Shown here: one piece after another, positions 60,621 through 64,000 of the stretch | Layout of the letters: each line of letters begins with the position of its first letter | Numbering within the stretch: the stretch's first letter is position 1 | Notes under the pieces: generated by a model | Told to the model about the DNA's origin: nothing | Databases searched by the model: none | The model's input: the letters and a program-made list of their open reading frames with translations, nothing else | Assembly: GCA_030533445.1 (NCBI GenBank) | Contig: CM060070.1 | Coordinates: 32,102,001 to 32,166,000 of the forward strand | Length of the DNA stretch: 64,000 nt | Direction of reading: 5' to 3' | Source of the DNA: Cyprinodon diabolis | Lineage: Eukaryota > Chordata > Actinopteri > Cyprinodontiformes > Cyprinodontidae | Made by a program: the position numbers and the translations under genes

Positions 60621-63134
60621 CGCGTTTCCAGGTGGCTAGATAAGATCAGATGTCTCCCGAAACAAATCGCTGTTGATGGGAGGAGGATGCAACTGTTAAA
60701 AAAAAAATTAAAAGAATGATTTAAAAGACATGATCTATCTATGCATGATTGATACTTTTTTGTTGTATTTGTTTGTTAAAGTTTTGGTCCTTTTTATATG
60801 TGTGAAACAAGAGCGGTTGACATTTTAAAGCAACAGAGATTTTTAAAATCAATAGTTGCATGTAGCTAAATTTGGGACAGAAAGCTTGAGTAAGCCTGAG
60901 CAACAAAGATATATAATTTTAATGTTAATATTAAAAACACTCCCAGAGACTTTTATATATTGGTTTTAAGTTATTAGTTGTTATCAACTTAAAGCAAATG
61001 GGGATAATCAAATATGGAAAGGCAGAATTAGACCACAGTCGGTGTGATTCATGCAAACTAGGTGCTAGGTGATCTGGTCATTAGCTAAAAATAGGAACTC
61101 ACCTATTTCACTTGGAAATGTTCATCTCTGGCCTTCTTGACATGATCCACTTGAACGTGTAACAGGAGATTATTTGTTTTAAATTTGTTTCCAATACAGA
61201 TAACTTTTTAATGTGCAGCTTTGAAGAACTAATATCTTCAACCACTTGATTGTTTTGCACTGGGCTTGCAGCATATAGGGATTAGCATGCCAGCTGCTTT
61301 CTCTTCTTATCCTGCAGCTCCTGGTATCCTCTCTTTCCTGTCCTGTCCTTCGAAGTTAGTTAAAAGCCAAAACCTGAACTCTAACTTCCTTCTAGAGGAG
61401 CAGCGAGAAGCTGCAGTGAAACAAGGACAGGACAACAAGAGCGAAGGGCATCAGAGGATGGTAATCAATCTTTCACCTTTTATTGCTCATAATGAACATA
61501 ACAGAAAAGAGTGCTTATAAGGAATGTGTAATAAAATCAGTCACAGGATTTTAGAGCCTCTATATTAAGGTTTTGCATATATGAAAATAAATGAAATGTG
61601 CAGGACTGCAAAAAGGATGTTTTATTTGTTATTATACCATGTTTATAGTATATATTTAGTCAAATGCATGCAGACTAACTGTCCGTACATTTATCAATAA
61701 ATATATTATAGATTTTAAAAAGTCATGAAATAATGAATTGCCATATCTTGATTCCCATTGAGAAATGGTCTGATGAAGGTTGATGAAGGATCTTTTTCTC
61801 AGTTCGGCACTGCAATGAAATAAAGCGAATCTCCTGAGAGTCAACTATTGAGAAAGTGGGTCTGAAAGAAATTTGCACATGTTGGTCTGGAGAAACATAA
61901 TATCTAGGATATATCGAGGAAACCATGACAGAATTCTGATGAAATACAATAATGTCTGGCCATGTCTGTCCAACAGGGCTTACAGTGTAAGCTAATTAGA
62001 ACCTTCACATGCTCCCTCCTGGTGTTGTGTCTGCTCTGACCATGTGGGAGCAACAAGGCTGTGTCTGTCCCATGGGGCTGAGATTAGAATGGGGCTGATA
62101 GCACTGAAGTCTGCTGTGTCTAAAGTTTTTCTCTGTGCCCGGTGCATAACAACAGCTCCCAAATGCTGATTTTAGGAATGGAGTCGTATAAATGAGAAAC
62201 AACAAAGCATTTTGTAAAGCTTTCGGCATTATGTAGTTTAACCCACTGCTATACGTAAGAAACCAAAAGGTGTTTAAGCAGAGTGAGCTGCTCATATTGT
62301 TTATGTAAGTCGACAAGCTCCTTTAGATAGTGTAATATATCCAGCTTTTGCAACCCGGTTGTCGCTGCTTTCATTCTATTACACTCCGAGGGGAGTAAAG
62401 TGTTGCAGACAGAAATGCTGCAACGGACACTGCTCCTTTTGTCACTCTGCAGAGTTTTTCCAGACACTCCAGCCTGTGTTGCCCCATGCTGTCCCCGGTG
62501 GGGCCCTGCTTACACTTACACAAACGCACCCACCCACAAACACACACGATCTCAGCAAAAACAGCAGTCTGCTGGAACTTCCTGGGCCTCTTTAGTCATG
62601 CGTCACTTGTTTTGAGTCCCACCAAAAGGAGACTCCCCCTCCCTCCAGACACTCTCTGTCTGAAGCCATGTGTCACAAGACCTGTGCATCACACACATAC
62701 AACACACACACACACATTTGGATCCTTGCTCAAGAGCAAGAAAGCACGTGAAGATAAACACTTTTGAAGGTCAAAGCTGTATTAAGAAAATAATATATAT
62801 GGAAATGTGTGTCCTCATACCAGAATCCCAGCAGGTATCTCCTATGTAAAATGTTTTCCTACTCCTCTTATTTCCCCACAATCTAAACCCTGTGGCATGG
62901 CACTGGTACGTAAAGGTTTTGGATTGCATCACCGAGCAGCTAACAAAATATTCATGTTGATGGAAGAACATAAGTGTACAATTGTATACAGTGTGTGCTT
63001 TCTCGCTGCAGATGTTTCTGCAGAGCTTGACCTACTGTATCTGCTTTCACTGACCCTTTGTTACTATGAATTATCGGAAACCATATGATTAACTATGTGC
63101 ATGTTCTGCTTTCAGGATAAGGATAAGACCCCCA
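60621..63134. other. No supported gene; one weak exon-like stretch
   Basis: At 61396-61460 a stretch bounded by TTCTAG and GGATG|GTAATC is open (EQREAAVKQGQDNKSEGHQR) but I cannot match it to a family. A CA-rich block lies at about 62515-62720. Several 60-100-codon frames here look like chance. Confidence 0.35.
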
Positions 63135-63144
63135 GTTATGCTTT
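63135..63144 (+). repeat. Target-site duplication, left copy (GTTATGCTTT)
   Basis: Ten bases, repeated exactly at 63326-63335 around the SINE. Confidence 0.85.
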
Positions 63145-63325
63145 ATTTTCTTTTTGTTTTTGTGGCACTAGTGGCTCTTTTTTCAACAGTAGGCTGAGAG
63201 GAAAGGGGGTATGAGAGAGGGGGAGAGACATGACGCAAAGGGTTTGAACCCGGGTCGGCTGTGTTGAGGACTAAGTCCTCCATACATGGGTCGTGCGCAC
63301 TAACCACTGCACCACCTGCACGCCC
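63145..63325 (-). mobile_element. tRNA-derived SINE with target-site duplication
   Basis: Read on the minus strand it starts CGGGCGTGCAGGTGGTGCAG with box A TGGTGCAGTGGTTAGTGC and box B GGGTTCAAACCC about 50 bp on, a tRNA-like head. It continues GTCATGTCTCTCCCCCTCTC and ends near CACTAGTGCCAC before the T/A-rich tail. An exact 10-bp duplication flanks it. It differs from the family at 14161, 20085 and 46745. Confidence 0.88.
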
Positions 63326-63335
63326 GTTATGCTTT
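63326..63335 (+). repeat. Target-site duplication, right copy (GTTATGCTTT)
   Basis: Exact copy of 63135-63144. Confidence 0.85.
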
Positions 63336-64000
63336 TTTTTTCCCACCTCAAAGAATAACAAAGGTATTCCAGAAGGATTGAAGAGAAACCATATCTAGAT
63401 TTTCACATTTATGAAAACTTTTTGTTTACAGTAGTTTCCTCCAAGCTGCTGGTAATCTGGGAAATTTACTGTATTGGATATCCTCATGGGATGGGATTCT
63501 TAGATAGTTTAGTTAACAAAAGCTTTTCAAGGGAGCCTGTTAGCTTCAGAAAAGCAACTATGGAGTTTGAACCAACTTAATTGCTCAAATCTATACAAAC
63601 CAATACAAAGATTTGTTTCGAAAGCCTAAAAATACATTTCATCTCAAATGGAGCTGCGTGATATTTAAAAATGAATGAATGAATACATTTTTTAAAGATT
63701 TTTCTCCTTAATTAGATAAATGTCTTGTACAGGTTAAAAGGAAAACAGCTCTCTAAGAGGGGTGGGAAAAAAAAGCAAAAAAAAAAAAAAACATGGTTTG
63801 CACACTCCTGAAGTATGTTGAAGCACAGTGTAGGAGTCTTTCTTTTTGAATTGGCAGTATTACCCACATTCATTTGCAAAACATATTCATCAAATTATTT
63901 ATCAGATTCTGAGGACAATCTGAGGATAATCCTTTTCCAAAGTCTTATTTTTTTCCTCCAAAATCTTCTTCAGGTAAACCCCGTGATTTGCCATCAGATT
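63336..64000. other. No recognisable feature
   Basis: AT-rich with an A run near 63779-63791. No exon or repeat recognised. Confidence 0.45.

Noticed and set aside
62359..62767. Overlapping + strand frames of 71-93 codons
   Set aside because: Three overlapping frames through a CA-rich block indicate stop-poor composition, not coding.

Overview
The window is nuclear DNA of a ray-finned (teleost-like) fish. It has AT-rich intergenic and intronic sequence, GT-AG spliced genes with vertebrate exon phases, fish-type SINE, LINE and MITE repeats, and no prokaryotic features. Three conserved vertebrate genes lie on the minus strand and are transcribed right to left: rnf126 (about 53.2 to 45.5 kb), bsg/basigin (about 41.3 to 32.4 kb) and the first four coding exons of an HCN pacemaker channel that reads best as hcn2 (27.25 to 10.5 kb). 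In human 19p13.3 the same three genes are neighbours, which supports the assignments. I placed exon borders by hand from splice sites, reading phase and remembered family sequences. All phases join without a break: bsg gives 392 codons, rnf126 315, and the hcn2 part 554.

Layout: 1-10.5 kb has no recognisable host exon and is probably the long intron 4 of hcn2. It holds LINE pieces (an endonuclease-domain piece at the left edge, an L2/Rex-like reverse transcriptase piece near 1.8-2.6 kb, a third LINE 3' end near 6.1-6.8 kb) and a clean solo LTR at 3881-4323. From 10.5 to 27.25 kb are hcn2 exons 4 to 1, with introns carrying SINEs, a probable solo LTR, a CCTT microsatellite and a teleost interspersed repeat. 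From 27.3 to 32.4 kb is intergenic. From 32.4 to 41.4 kb is bsg, including the Ig0 exon that defines the long, retina-type isoform. From 41.4 to 45.4 kb is intergenic. From 45.4 to 53.3 kb is rnf126, with a SINE, a hAT-like MITE, and a second hAT MITE nested inside another repeat. From 54.76 kb is a 5'-truncated Ty3/gypsy retroelement, with pol covering RT, RNase H and integrase, broken by one frameshift and one TGA, then a polypurine tract and an LTR start. From 59.7 to 64 kb is gene-free repeat-bearing DNA: a Tc1-like remnant with a nested insert, and a tRNA-SINE with its target-site duplication.

The three host genes do not form a pathway. HCN2 is a hyperpolarisation-activated cation channel, basigin is an Ig-family chaperone for monocarboxylate transporters, and RNF126 is a BAG6-linked E3 ubiquitin ligase. 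Their adjacency reflects old synteny. I found no new multi-gene system. The most useful leads are a 93-nt stop-free, frame-preserving intron inside basigin Ig2, a weak splice donor in rnf126, the nested transposons with readable target-site duplications, and the broken but otherwise well-kept gypsy pol.
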